From an uncultured archaeon (lineage in GTDB: Archaea > Thermoproteota > Bathyarchaeia > 40CM-2-53-6 > CALIRQ01), in assembly GCA_938042195.1 (NCBI GenBank), contig CALIRQ010000006.1, positions 1 to 46,867 of the forward strand: 46,867 nucleotides of DNA, written 5' to 3'. The notes below the pieces were generated by a model, which was not told the DNA's origin, ran no database searches, and worked only from the letters and a program-made list of their open reading frames with translations. Of the stretch, positions 15,869 to 24,452 are shown piece by piece. Positions within the stretch are counted from its first letter, which is position 1, and each line of letters opens with the position of its first letter. A program made the position numbers and the translations under genes.

Positions 15869-17512
15869 TTGAGGAGCATAATCGTGACATGTGCCTTGCC
15901 CTATGCGAACGGGGAGATCCACCTCGGCCACGTGGCCTCCACGTATTTGCCGGCGGATATTTTCGTCAGGTATTTGAGGCTGAAGGGCGAGAGGGTTGTA
16001 TTCTCATGCGCAACGGATGATTTCGGCACGCCCATATTGATAAAGGCCGAGGAGGAGGGCAAGACCCCGGAGGAGTACGTGGCCTATTGGCATGAAAGGG
16101 ATCGCGAGGATTTCGAAAGGTTCGGGATATCCTTCGATATCTTCTACAGGACCAGCTCCGAGGAGAACATCAAGCTGGCCCAATACTTCTTCTTGAAGCT
16201 TTACGAAAGGAACTACATATACAAGAAGGAGGTATCGCAACTCTATTGCCCCAATTGTCGGAAATTCCTCCCCGATAGGTATGTGAAGGGGACCTGCCCA
16301 TATTGCAACGCCCCCGGCCAATATGGAGATGGGTGCGAGGCATGCGGGAAGACCTTCTCCCCAGATGAGCTCATCGATGCCTCGTGCTCCATATGCGGCG
16401 CCAAGCCAATATATAGAACGAGCGAGCACTTCATCTTCAAGCTCTCGGAGTTCTCCGAGCGATTGAGGGAATGGCTCCTGGGGAACGAGAACCTGCAGGA
16501 GGACGTTAAAAACTACGTGCTCAGGTGGATAAAGGAGGGGTTGAAAGATTGGGACATAACCAGGGACATAGCCTGGGGGGTCCCCATACCGCTGCCATCC
16601 TGCGAGGGAAAGGTCCTATACGGTTGGTTCGACAACCACATCGGATACATCTCCACCACGATCAAATATGTGGAGGAGGAGTATGGGGTCGATGGAAAGG
16701 AGTTCTGGAATTCATCGGAGATATACCATTTCATCGGGAAGGACATAGTCTACCACCATTACCTCTTCCTCCCATCGATGAGGATGGGGGTGGGGGAGTA
16801 TAAGTTGCCGGATTTCATACCGACCAGGGGGCACCTCCTGCTCCATAAGCATAAATTCTCGAAGAGCAGGGGCTGGTACATAAGCCTGAGGAGGTTCATG
16901 GAGGAATTCCCGCCCGATTACCTCAGGTTTTACCTGACGCTCATAACCCATTACGATCAATCCGATATAAATTTCGAATTGGAGGACTTCAGGGACAAGA
17001 TCAACGGGGAGCTCGTCTCGAATTTGGGCAACTTCATCCACCGGGCCCTGACCTTCGTGTGGAACAACTTCCAGGGGAGGGTCCCGAGCCCAAATGGATA
17101 CGATGGGACCGATCTGGAGTTCAAGCGGGAGCTTGAGGGGTTGGGTCGATCCGTCGGGGGCGAGATAGAGAGGAACCATATGGATAGGGCCCTGAGGGCG
17201 ATCTTGGATTTCTCGAAGAAATGCAACCAATACTTCCAGAGCAAGGAGCCTTGGAAGGATAAGGCCGGATCCGCTACCTGCATAAACCTTTGCTCCGCCG
17301 CGGTTTGGGCGCTCTCGATAGCCTTGGAGCCCTTCATGCCCCAAAGCGCTAATGAGCTTTCTAAGATCTTGAGCGCCAAAATCGAGAGGAGGTGGGACCT
17401 GCTCGATTCGCCCCCCAAGCTCGATGGCCTCAGGATAGGGAGGCCATCGATCCTGTTCAGGAAGGTGGATGAGGAAAAGATAGAGAGGATGATCTCGGAA
17501 TTGGGCATTTGA
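15869..17512 (+). CDS. metG: Methionyl-tRNA synthetase
   Basis: A class I synthetase of 547 residues. The HIGH-type motif is IHLGH (residues 18-21). Two zinc knuckles lie in the connective domain (CPNCRKF, CPYCNAPG, CEACG, CSICG), and the KMSKS-type loop reads KFSKS (329-333). An anticodon-binding helical domain follows. It lacks the C-terminal dimerisation domain found in many homologues; in archaea that domain can be a separate gene. The TTG start is next to the family's N-terminus RSIIVTCALPYANG. Its last 56 bases overlap the end of the convergent methylthiotransferase gene. Confidence 0.97.
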   Translation: MRSIIVTCALPYANGEIHLGHVASTYLPADIFVRYLRLKGERVVFSCATDDFGTPILIKAEEEGKTPEEYVAYWHERDREDFERFGISFDIFYRTSSEENIKLAQYFFLKLYERNYIYKKEVSQLYCPNCRKFLPDRYVKGTCPYCNAPGQYGDGCEACGKTFSPDELIDASCSICGAKPIYRTSEHFIFKLSEFSERLREWLLGNENLQEDVKNYVLRWIKEGLKDWDITRDIAWGVPIPLPSCEGKVLYGWFDNHIGYISTTIKYVEEEYGVDGKEFWNSSEIYHFIGKDIVYHHYLFLPSMRMGVGEYKLPDFIPTRGHLLLHKHKFSKSRGWYISLRRFMEEFPPDYLRFYLTLITHYDQSDINFELEDFRDKINGELVSNLGNFIHRALTFVWNNFQGRVPSPNGYDGTDLEFKRELEGLGRSVGGEIERNHMDRALRAILDFSKKCNQYFQSKEPWKDKAGSATCINLCSAAVWALSIALEPFMPQSANELSKILSAKIERRWDLLDSPPKLDGLRIGRPSILFRKVDEEKIERMISELGI

Positions 17513-18839
17513 GCGCGGGGCCGCCATCCCCTCGGCTGCTCCCCTCGAGGGGTCCGCGCTCTAATACCAAGCTGCCCCTGAAGCCCTTGGGCCCTATTCC
17601 CTCGATCCTCACGAGGCCCGAACTGCCCACCAAGTCCGAGCGATCAACGATCACCTTCCTGTAGTTCTCGAGCCTGCCCACGGATTGTTTGCCGCATCCC
17701 TCCGCGAACGTCGCCCGTAATTCCCTGCCGAGGTACCTCAGATTATTCGAATAGCTTATATCCCTGCAGAGCTTCGTCAACAACCTCGACCTATATCCAA
17801 CGATCCTCGAATCGATGCGGCCCATCCGATAGGCCTCGGTCCCGGGCCTGGGCGTGAATTTGGATATGTTAACTATGTCCGGCCTGGTCTCAACCATAAG
17901 ATCCATCGTTTCCTCGAAATCCTCCTCCTCCTCGCCTGGGAATCCAACGATCACGTCGGTTGCCACGGTGATATCGGGATGACTCTCCCTGAAGGCCCTA
18001 ACGACCTCCGTGAAGTCCGAGGAGGAATATGGCCTCCTCATAGATTTTAGGACCTTCGCAGAGCCCGATTGAACAGGTATATGTATGAACTTGTACACCT
18101 TGGGATCGCCATAGGCCCTCAGCAGGCCGTCGAGCATCGCCCTCGCGTACATCGGGTTCATCATTCCAACCCTGACCTTGAAGTCCCCGGGGATCGAGGT
18201 TATCCCCTCGAGGAGGTCGATGAGGCTCAACCCAATATCGATGCCATATGCCCCGGTATCTTGGGCCGTGATCCATATCTCCATCGCCCCGCCCTCGACG
18301 GCCCTCCTAGCCCTTTCGATCAATTCCTCCGGGGGATAGGAGAAGAGGTCTCCCCTGGCCAATTTCGTGGAGCAGTAGGAGCAATTCAGCGCGCATCCCT
18401 CGGAGATCTGGAGGATCTCGATTCGTTCGTTCAACCTGGATTTGGGGAGGGTTGGCTTGAGCGGCGGCCTATTCGAGAAGCGCACGATGTTCCTCTCGCC
18501 CGCCTCGGCCCTAGCGGCGATTTCCGCTATCCCATCCACCGATAGGGGATCGAGGACCGCCGCGAACTCCGGCAGTACGCTAACGATCGCCGCCAAGTTT
18601 ATCCTCGGCAGGCACCCGGATATGATTATTGGCTTGCCGAGGGGCCTCAAGCGGGCCAAGCGGTACTTTATCCTCTCCTCCGTCTGCCCCTTTACGCCGC
18701 ATGAGTTCACCAATATCAGATCGGCCCGCGCCGGATCGTGGCATCTGGAGTAGCCATTCCTGGCCAGAAGGGCCAGCATTATCTCCAGATCCGCTTTATT
18801 GGCGGCGCATCCATAATTCTCAACGTAGAGGAGCCTCAT
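17457..18839 (-). CDS. tRNA t6A37 methylthiotransferase (CDKAL1/MtaB type)
   Basis: A 460-residue radical SAM methylthiotransferase. The N-terminal UPF0004 domain carries three cluster cysteines, C11 (YGCAANKAD), C47 (NSCGVKG) and C76 (SGCLPRI). The radical SAM motif is CALNCSYC (C149, C153, C156), and a TRAM-like end follows. It converts t6A to ms2t6A next to the anticodon of ANN-decoding tRNAs. It lies 17 bases after gcvPB in the same direction. The last 20 or so residues, Ser/Pro-rich and antisense to the metG end, are probably not conserved. Confidence 0.92.
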   Translation of the reverse strand: MRLLYVENYGCAANKADLEIMLALLARNGYSRCHDPARADLILVNSCGVKGQTEERIKYRLARLRPLGKPIIISGCLPRINLAAIVSVLPEFAAVLDPLSVDGIAEIAARAEAGERNIVRFSNRPPLKPTLPKSRLNERIEILQISEGCALNCSYCSTKLARGDLFSYPPEELIERARRAVEGGAMEIWITAQDTGAYGIDIGLSLIDLLEGITSIPGDFKVRVGMMNPMYARAMLDGLLRAYGDPKVYKFIHIPVQSGSAKVLKSMRRPYSSSDFTEVVRAFRESHPDITVATDVIVGFPGEEEEDFEETMDLMVETRPDIVNISKFTPRPGTEAYRMGRIDSRIVGYRSRLLTKLCRDISYSNNLRYLGRELRATFAEGCGKQSVGRLENYRKVIVDRSDLVGSSGLVRIEGIGPKGFRGSLVLERGPLEGSSRGDGGPALKCPIPRSSSLSFPHPPS

Positions 18840-18856
18840 CCCATGGAGCTCCCCCC

Positions 18857-20413
18857 TCAGCTCGGCGATCGCGATTCGGCCCCGGGGGCTGGAGGGGACC
18901 TCCAGCTCAGGCGCATGGTCATCGGATGGGATGCCTTCGCCTCATCCACTCTCGATACGGCCGCGTTGCTCGGCGAGCCCCTCACCAGCTCCGGGGATTC
19001 CTTGGCCTCCTCGAAGATCCTTTGAAAGGCCTCGGCCATCCTATCCAATTCCATCTTGCTCTCGGTTTCCGTCGGCTCCACCATCAGGGCCTCCTTCACG
19101 ATCGGCGGGAAGTAGATGGTCGGCGCATGGATGCCGTAATCCAGCAGTCTCTTGGCGATGTCCAAGGCGCTTATCCCCGTGGAGTCCAGTATCCCCTTCG
19201 CGCTCAATACGAACTCGTGCATCCTTATCCCGCTCCTTTGATACGGCAGCTCATAGCCTCCCCTTTCCAAGATCCTCCTCATCAAATAATTCGAGTTCAG
19301 AACGGCGACCTCCGATACCTCCCTCAACCCCTCGCGGCCCAAGGCCAATATATAGGCATAGGCCTTCACCAACACCGCTATGTTCCCGTAGAAGCCCCTC
19401 ACCCTACCTATGGAGTGTTTGACCCCGTAATCTAGATAGTATCGCTCGCCGTCAAACCCAATCAAAGGGACCGGGAGGAAATCCCTCAATTTCTCCGATA
19501 CGGCTATCGGGCCCGCGCCCGGCCCCCCTCCCCCGTGCGGGGTGGCGAACGTCTTATGGAGGTTCAAGTGGGCGATGTCGAATCCCATATCTCCGGGCCT
19601 GCATTTGGATAATATGGCGTTCAAGTTGGCGCCATCGTAATAGCAAAGGCCGCCGCCCTCGTGGACGATCTTGCAGATCTCCACGACGTCCTTCTCGAAT
19701 ATGCCCAGGGTATTGGGATTCGTTATCATTATGCCCGCGGTCCTTTTGGACAGGGCGCTCTTGAGGGCCTCCACGTCTATGCAGCCCCTATCATCCAAGG
19801 GCAATCTGACGACCTTGAAGCCCGCCATGGCCGCGCTGGTGAAATTCGTCCCATGCGCCGATTCAGGTATGAGCATCTCCCCCCTCGGCTCCCCATTGAC
19901 CATGTGGTATTTCCTGATCATCAGGGCCCCGGCGAATTCCCCATGGGCCCCCGCCGAGGGTTGAAGGCTCGCCTCCCGCATGCCCGTGATCTCACATAGG
20001 ATCCTGGAGAGCTCGTATAGTATCCGCAGGATTCCCTGTACGAGGCGCTCGTCTTGGAGCGGATGGATCATCCTCAGCTTGGCATTGGATGCCAAGGATT
20101 CGCAGAACTTCGGATTATACTTCATGGTGCAGCTCCCGAGCGGATAGGGCGTCGTATCGACGCTGAAATTTTGTTGGGATAGCCTCACGAAGTGCCTTAG
20201 GACCTCCGCCTCGGAGACCCGGGGTAGGTTCGGTGGGCCATCCCTCCTGAGCTTGCTCGGTATGTGGCCCATCGGATCCCCGACGGCCCTCAATTCCTCC
20301 TCGCTGGGCCTCGGCACCATATGCCCGATCTTGCCATCCGAGGAGAGCTCGCATATCAAGGGCTCGGACCATTTGCATTGCCTGAATGGCTTTGAGGGAT
20401 GCCGCAACCTCAT
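18857..20413 (-). CDS. gcvPB: Glycine dehydrogenase (decarboxylating) subunit 2
   Basis: About 518 residues, the PLP-bearing half of split P-protein. The PLP lysine lies in LNLHKTFATPHGGGGPG. Other landmarks are LGSCTMKYNPK, QPSAGAHGEFAG and ESAHGTNF. The frame is open to 20488, but an ATG at 20413 overlaps the gcvPA stop as ATGA and fits the family start, so I chose it. With GcvPA it decarboxylates glycine and loads the aminomethyl group on GcvH. No gcvT or gcvH is in the window. The C-terminal 30 residues look poorly conserved. Confidence 0.95.
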   Translation of the reverse strand: MRLRHPSKPFRQCKWSEPLICELSSDGKIGHMVPRPSEEELRAVGDPMGHIPSKLRRDGPPNLPRVSEAEVLRHFVRLSQQNFSVDTTPYPLGSCTMKYNPKFCESLASNAKLRMIHPLQDERLVQGILRILYELSRILCEITGMREASLQPSAGAHGEFAGALMIRKYHMVNGEPRGEMLIPESAHGTNFTSAAMAGFKVVRLPLDDRGCIDVEALKSALSKRTAGIMITNPNTLGIFEKDVVEICKIVHEGGGLCYYDGANLNAILSKCRPGDMGFDIAHLNLHKTFATPHGGGGPGAGPIAVSEKLRDFLPVPLIGFDGERYYLDYGVKHSIGRVRGFYGNIAVLVKAYAYILALGREGLREVSEVAVLNSNYLMRRILERGGYELPYQRSGIRMHEFVLSAKGILDSTGISALDIAKRLLDYGIHAPTIYFPPIVKEALMVEPTETESKMELDRMAEAFQRIFEEAKESPELVRGSPSNAAVSRVDEAKASHPMTMRLSWRSPPAPGAESRSPS

Positions 20414-21792
20414 TTCCCTCCAACAACCTCCGCGAGCGACCTGGCGAGCTTCTCCACATCGCCCTTGGAGTGCATCTCCGTTACGCAATACAACGCCGAC
20501 TCGCCCAGCTCCGGGAACTCCCGGAGGGGCCTCCCGCCGTGCACCCCCCTCCCCAACAGCCCTTCATGTATCCTCTCCAAGCTAATTCCGGTGCGATCGA
20601 AATTCACGACGAATTCTTTGAAGTGGCTCGCCTCGAAGAGAGGGGCTTTGATCCCCTCGATGTCGCTGAGCAACTTCGCGCAATATCTAGACCTAACTAG
20701 GATCGTCTCGCATAGCCCCCTCAGGCCCTCGGGGCCCAAGAGCGATAAATATACTGCGGCGGCCAGCGCGCAAAGGGCTTCATTGGTGCATATATTCGAT
20801 GTCGCCCCCTCCCTCCTTATGTGCTGCTCCCGAGTCTGGAGGGCCATGCAGAAGGCCCTCTCCCCATCCCTGGTGCTCGTCATCCCGATGATCCTCCCCG
20901 GCATTTGTCGCAGGAGGTTAAGCCCATTGCATGCGAATATCCCCAAGTTCGGGCCGCCAAAGTTCACGTGGTTCCCGAGCGGCTGCCCCTCCCCGATGGC
21001 TATATCCGCGCCGAGCGCCCCGGGGGGCTTCACGATCCCCAACGATATCGGATCGAACCCGACGACGAATAGGGCGCCCTCATCCTTCGCTATCTCCCCT
21101 ATAGCCTCCGCCTCCTCCTCGAAGAATCCCAAATAGGCGGGGTTCTCGACGAATACCCCGGCGACGTCCTTCGCGACCTTCGCCTTCAAATCCTCCAAAT
21201 CGATCTGCCCCGTGATCGGGTCCCTCTCGATCGCCAGGACCTCGATCCCAGCCGGTTCGGCGTAGGAGGCGAGCGCGCCCATCGCTTGGGGATTCGAGAA
21301 CTTCGGAACGAGGAACTTGCTCCTTCCCGTGACCCTCTTCGCCATCCTCGCGGCCTCCCCCAGCGCCGAGGAGAAGTCGTATAGCGAGCAGTTCGAGAAC
21401 TCCATCTCCGTGAGGTCGCATATGAGGCTCTGGTATTCGAAGAGGGCTTGGAGCATGCCTTGGGAGGCCTCGGGCTGATAGGGCGTGTAGGCCGTCAGGA
21501 ACTCCGACCTGCTGACCACTTCGTCGACCACCGCCGGGACGTAATGGAACCAAGCCCCTCCCCCGAGGAAGATCGGCATATCCTCGAGGGATGCGTTCCT
21601 TTTCAGGATCCCCCCGACATGATCCATGACCTCGAGTTCGCTCATCCCGCCCGGGAGGTCCAGCCCCTCTACCCTTATCCCCTCCGGTATATCCCTGAAT
21701 AATTCCTCAATGGAATCCATGCCCAAGTACTTCAGCATCGATGCCTTGACTTCGGGCGAGCTATTCGGTATTAGGTGCCTCCCCCAATTCAT
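20410..21792 (-). CDS. gcvPA: Glycine dehydrogenase (decarboxylating) subunit 1
   Basis: A 460-residue subunit that completes the split P-protein. Typical blocks are FLGGGAWFHYVPAVVDEV, TAYTPYQPEASQGMLQALFEYQ, ADIAIGEGQPLG and GPNLGIFACN. It couples to gcvPB through an ATGA overlap. A 45-codon gene for a ribbon-helix-helix-like protein ends only about 50 bases upstream, with no clear TATA box between, so that gene may share the transcript. Confidence 0.95.
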   Translation of the reverse strand: MNWGRHLIPNSSPEVKASMLKYLGMDSIEELFRDIPEGIRVEGLDLPGGMSELEVMDHVGGILKRNASLEDMPIFLGGGAWFHYVPAVVDEVVSRSEFLTAYTPYQPEASQGMLQALFEYQSLICDLTEMEFSNCSLYDFSSALGEAARMAKRVTGRSKFLVPKFSNPQAMGALASYAEPAGIEVLAIERDPITGQIDLEDLKAKVAKDVAGVFVENPAYLGFFEEEAEAIGEIAKDEGALFVVGFDPISLGIVKPPGALGADIAIGEGQPLGNHVNFGGPNLGIFACNGLNLLRQMPGRIIGMTSTRDGERAFCMALQTREQHIRREGATSNICTNEALCALAAAVYLSLLGPEGLRGLCETILVRSRYCAKLLSDIEGIKAPLFEASHFKEFVVNFDRTGISLERIHEGLLGRGVHGGRPLREFPELGESALYCVTEMHSKGDVEKLARSLAEVVGGK

Positions 21793-21843
21793 CGATTTTC
21801 GCTCCTAGGCGCTTGCTTTGGCGCGTTGATGGGGTTCTCCCAT

Positions 21844-21981
21844 TCATTTACGCTTCTCGATCAGCCTATTTATGATCTCGTCGTATGATTCCCTTCTTGT
21901 CACCCTGAGCTTCTTCAGCCTTTCCCTCGTCTTCTTCTTTATACGAATCGTCGTATATTCCGTAGCTTTAACCCTTCGCAT
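21844..21981 (-). CDS. 45-residue ribbon-helix-helix-like protein (antitoxin type)
   Basis: A very small gene. Translation gives KATEYTTIRIKKKTRERLKK, a basic strand followed by an amphipathic helix, then RRESYDEIINRLIEKRK, a second helix. This is the ribbon-helix-helix pattern of VapB/CopG-like archaeal antitoxins (TTIRIKKKTRERL... SYDEII). ATG at 21981 is 27 bases from the centre of a good TATA box (22005-22011), as in leaderless archaeal genes. No PIN-domain or other toxin follows; the next genes are gcvPA and gcvPB. It may be an orphan antitoxin, or a regulator of the operon it heads. Confidence 0.75.
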   Translation of the reverse strand: MRRVKATEYTTIRIKKKTRERLKKLRVTRRESYDEIINRLIEKRK

Positions 21982-22004
21982 AAGGGTTATTTAATTGTCT
22001 ATGT

Positions 22005-22011
22005 ATATAAA
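22005..22011 (-). promoter_or_regulatory. TATA box of the ribbon-helix-helix-like gene
   Basis: The minus strand reads ACATTTATATACAT, with its centre 27 bases from the ATG at 21981, implying a leaderless mRNA. Confidence 0.55.
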
Positions 22012-22048
22012 TGTTAGCCCACCTTGTTATGAGGGATCGCCTAGATCC

Positions 22049-23023
22049 TCAACCCGCCCCCTCAGCCGATGCTTTGGTTCTGCGTTCCTTGAACGCATAG
22101 TATGCGGCCAAGGCGATGAAGGCCATCGCAAAAGCCAGCAGGGCGGCCCTGTAGAAGCTGATCTTGATCGCTGGCGCAGGGGCCTGGGGGCCGGCCGGCC
22201 GCGGGGCGGTTGTGGCGGAAGGGGTCGTGGCGATTGCGGTCGTAGTCTCGGCGCTCGGGCCTATATCCAGGGCTATTGTCGCCCTCCGCAACGTCCCGCT
22301 CGCCATGGCCAAGATCGTCAAGCGGTATTCGCCCATTCGGATCGGCGCCCCCCCGATCCCGCGCTCGGGCACGTAAATGGTCAGCTTGGATTTGAGGGGC
22401 GGCTCCCCGAAGGGAGGATCGAAGTAATACGATATGCCCTCCGGCAATCCGAGGAGGATCAAAGCCACGGCCGCCGTCGAGTTCCCCTTCGGCTCCACCG
22501 AGATCGTATACGAAGGCGTCTCCCCGGGCATCGCGGATCTTCGATCCGGATCGGCGCTGATGGAAAAATCCAAGCCGGGGGGCGTTGTCCTCGCCCCGAC
22601 CTCGAACGAGGCCTCCCCAACGTTATTGGTCCTATCCGGGTCGTTGCATACGCTCCTAGGATCCGCTATGAAGCGCACCCTATGGGTCCCGGGGGTCGCA
22701 TTCCAGCCGCCGCCGGCCCAGAATATGACCGATGTGTTGAGCGCTGGCACGAGGAGCCTGCCCAAGCCGATCGGATACCCATCCAAGTAGGCGGCTATGG
22801 AAACCTCTTGGGGAAATTCCCCATCGGAGCGCGATGCCGAAACCTCGGCGAGGAATAGGACGGGGACCCCCGGAGGTGGATCCGGAGGAAGCGTCCAAAT
22901 CCTGCCTATCCTCCAATCGGTGGTCGTTCCCCATGGGGGAACCCCCAGGGCCCAATGGAAGGGGGCCAATATGGCGAGGAGGGCCATCATGGTTGCCCAA
23001 TGCGGTCTCCCGGCGATCGGCAT
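22049..23023 (-). CDS. Secreted CARDB-like protein with C-terminal membrane anchor
   Basis: A 324-residue exported protein. It has a signal peptide over residues 1-27 (MMALLAILAPFHWALG) and a CARDB/APHP-like beta domain (about 40-145) with the typical DPDRTNNVGEASFEV end. A second beta domain follows (150-250), then a Thr/Ala/Pro linker, and a single membrane helix AALLAFAMAFIALAAYYAF before a short charged tail. It is likely on the cell surface and anchored by its C-terminus. The function is unknown; such domains bind proteins or polysaccharides. A TATA box about 30 bases upstream supports the ATG. Confidence 0.82.
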   Translation of the reverse strand: MPIAGRPHWATMMALLAILAPFHWALGVPPWGTTTDWRIGRIWTLPPDPPPGVPVLFLAEVSASRSDGEFPQEVSIAAYLDGYPIGLGRLLVPALNTSVIFWAGGGWNATPGTHRVRFIADPRSVCNDPDRTNNVGEASFEVGARTTPPGLDFSISADPDRRSAMPGETPSYTISVEPKGNSTAAVALILLGLPEGISYYFDPPFGEPPLKSKLTIYVPERGIGGAPIRMGEYRLTILAMASGTLRRATIALDIGPSAETTTAIATTPSATTAPRPAGPQAPAPAIKISFYRAALLAFAMAFIALAAYYAFKERRTKASAEGAG

Positions 23024-23048
23024 GGGTATCGCCTCCCCGAGGGCCCAA

Positions 23049-23057
23049 TATAAAAAT
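23049..23057 (-). promoter_or_regulatory. TATA box of the CARDB-like gene
   Basis: The minus strand reads CCAATTTTTATATTGG, about 30 bases from the ATG at 23023. Confidence 0.5.
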
Positions 23058-23097
23058 TGGGGATCCCCATCGAATTTTCAGGGGGCGCGAGACCCCT

Positions 23098-24360
23098 TCA
23101 CCTAGGGCTTAGAATCGGGATCGCGGAGGGGCCTTCCGGGATTATGGCCACGGACTTCCCGCTCCCCTTCCTCACGCCCGCCTCCTCCAATGCCTCGCCG
23201 AGATCCGCCGCCCATTCCATCTTCATTCGCTCCACCTCCCTACGCCCCACGCCATCCGATACCACGACGACCTTGGCCTTCAGCAATATCCCAGCGAGGA
23301 TTTGCGCTTGCCATTGATCCCGGAGGGGTTGGTTCCGCTTGATGAAGTCTAGCACCTCCTTCGGCCCCTCGCCCTGCTCCATGAGCTCCCGGAAGCCCTC
23401 ATGGGCGATGCCATCCCTGCACTCCGAGGCGATTATTATCGTGCCCCCTTCCTTCAGGATTGGTTCGCCGACCGATATCCCCTTAACGGCCTGATAGAGG
23501 TTCCTATCGAGGGGATATCCCCCATTGCTGGTTAGGACCACGTCGTAAAGGCCATCCACCATAACGCGGCTCCTCGATGCAACCTCCCCAACGGCCCTCC
23601 CATAAGCCTCTTCGACATCGCCCGCATAAACCCCAGAGATCGCGCCGCCCCACGCGGTCACGTTCACTATGAATTCCAATCCGCCCATCTTCCCCGCCTC
23701 CCATATGTCCTCGTGGATGGGGTTCCCCTTCAGGATGCCCGCCTTGGCGTTGGGATGGCCCACCATCTCGAAGCTGTGGTTCTGGTAAATGGTCTTGGAG
23801 GCCGAGATCCCGGGCAGTACGCTCTTATAGCCCCCGCTGAAGCCCGCGAAGAAGTGCGGTTCCACCAAGCCCGTCGCCACCCTCAGCCCCGCTTCCAAAT
23901 ATCCCCGATCCAACAGAACCTCGGTCCCGCGCCTCGTCCTGCCGACCGCCATATGGCGATCCTCATCATCGGCGATATGATTCAGGACCTCGAAACCCTC
24001 CACTATATCCCTCCCCAGGTCCTCCTCGAGCTCCCGATCGCTCATCGGCCTATGCAGCCCGCTCGCGATTAGGATCTTCAATTCGCTCGTGTCGACCAAT
24101 TCCCCGATCGAGTCCAAAAGCCTCGGGACTATGACCTTGTTGAAGGCGGCCCTGGTATTGTCGCTGACGAGTAGGCAGATCCTGCCCTTGCTCGCCCTTA
24201 TCGAGGCCTTTTTCCTCAGGACGGCCTCCCTTATGATCCCCCCAATGGATTCCATCCCAATGGAGCCCTGGGGAGGGCTGGTCCAGAATACGCTAACACT
24301 ATTCCCAGCTGGGAGCTCCGCCTCTAGATGGCCATCGCCGTAGGGTAGCCGGGCAATCAA
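23098..24360 (-). CDS. larA: LarA-family (DUF2088) nickel-pincer racemase-like protein
   Basis: A 420-residue member of the lactate racemase family. Residues that correspond to the four key positions of Lactobacillus LarA are present with a constant offset of five: H103 (GLHRP), H169 (EPHFFAGFSGG), K179 (GYKSVLPG) and H195 (NHSFEMVGHPNA). The family racemises or epimerises 2-hydroxy acids with a nickel-pincer cofactor covalently held by the lysine. None of the cofactor genes larB, larC or larE is nearby. The substrate is not known, so lactate is only a default. It has its own TATA box. Confidence 0.88.
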   Translation of the reverse strand: MIARLPYGDGHLEAELPAGNSVSVFWTSPPQGSIGMESIGGIIREAVLRKKASIRASKGRICLLVSDNTRAAFNKVIVPRLLDSIGELVDTSELKILIASGLHRPMSDRELEEDLGRDIVEGFEVLNHIADDEDRHMAVGRTRRGTEVLLDRGYLEAGLRVATGLVEPHFFAGFSGGYKSVLPGISASKTIYQNHSFEMVGHPNAKAGILKGNPIHEDIWEAGKMGGLEFIVNVTAWGGAISGVYAGDVEEAYGRAVGEVASRSRVMVDGLYDVVLTSNGGYPLDRNLYQAVKGISVGEPILKEGGTIIIASECRDGIAHEGFRELMEQGEGPKEVLDFIKRNQPLRDQWQAQILAGILLKAKVVVVSDGVGRREVERMKMEWAADLGEALEEAGVRKGSGKSVAIIPEGPSAIPILSPR

Positions 24361-24388
24361 CCTTTGCGAGCTATATTTGGAGGGGAAG

Positions 24389-24399
24389 GCTTATTAAAA
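24389..24399 (-). promoter_or_regulatory. TATA box of the larA-like gene
   Basis: The minus strand reads GTTTTAATAAGCC, about 33 bases from the ATG at 24360. Confidence 0.45.
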
Positions 24400-24452
24400 C
24401 GCCTTCGGATGCATGGATCGAAGGGCTCCAGCCAGCAGATTCGCTCGGGCCT

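Noticed and set aside
20413-20488. Longer gcvPB starting at 20488
   Set aside because: The added residues lie inside gcvPA and do not resemble the family; the ATGA junction at 20413 fits.
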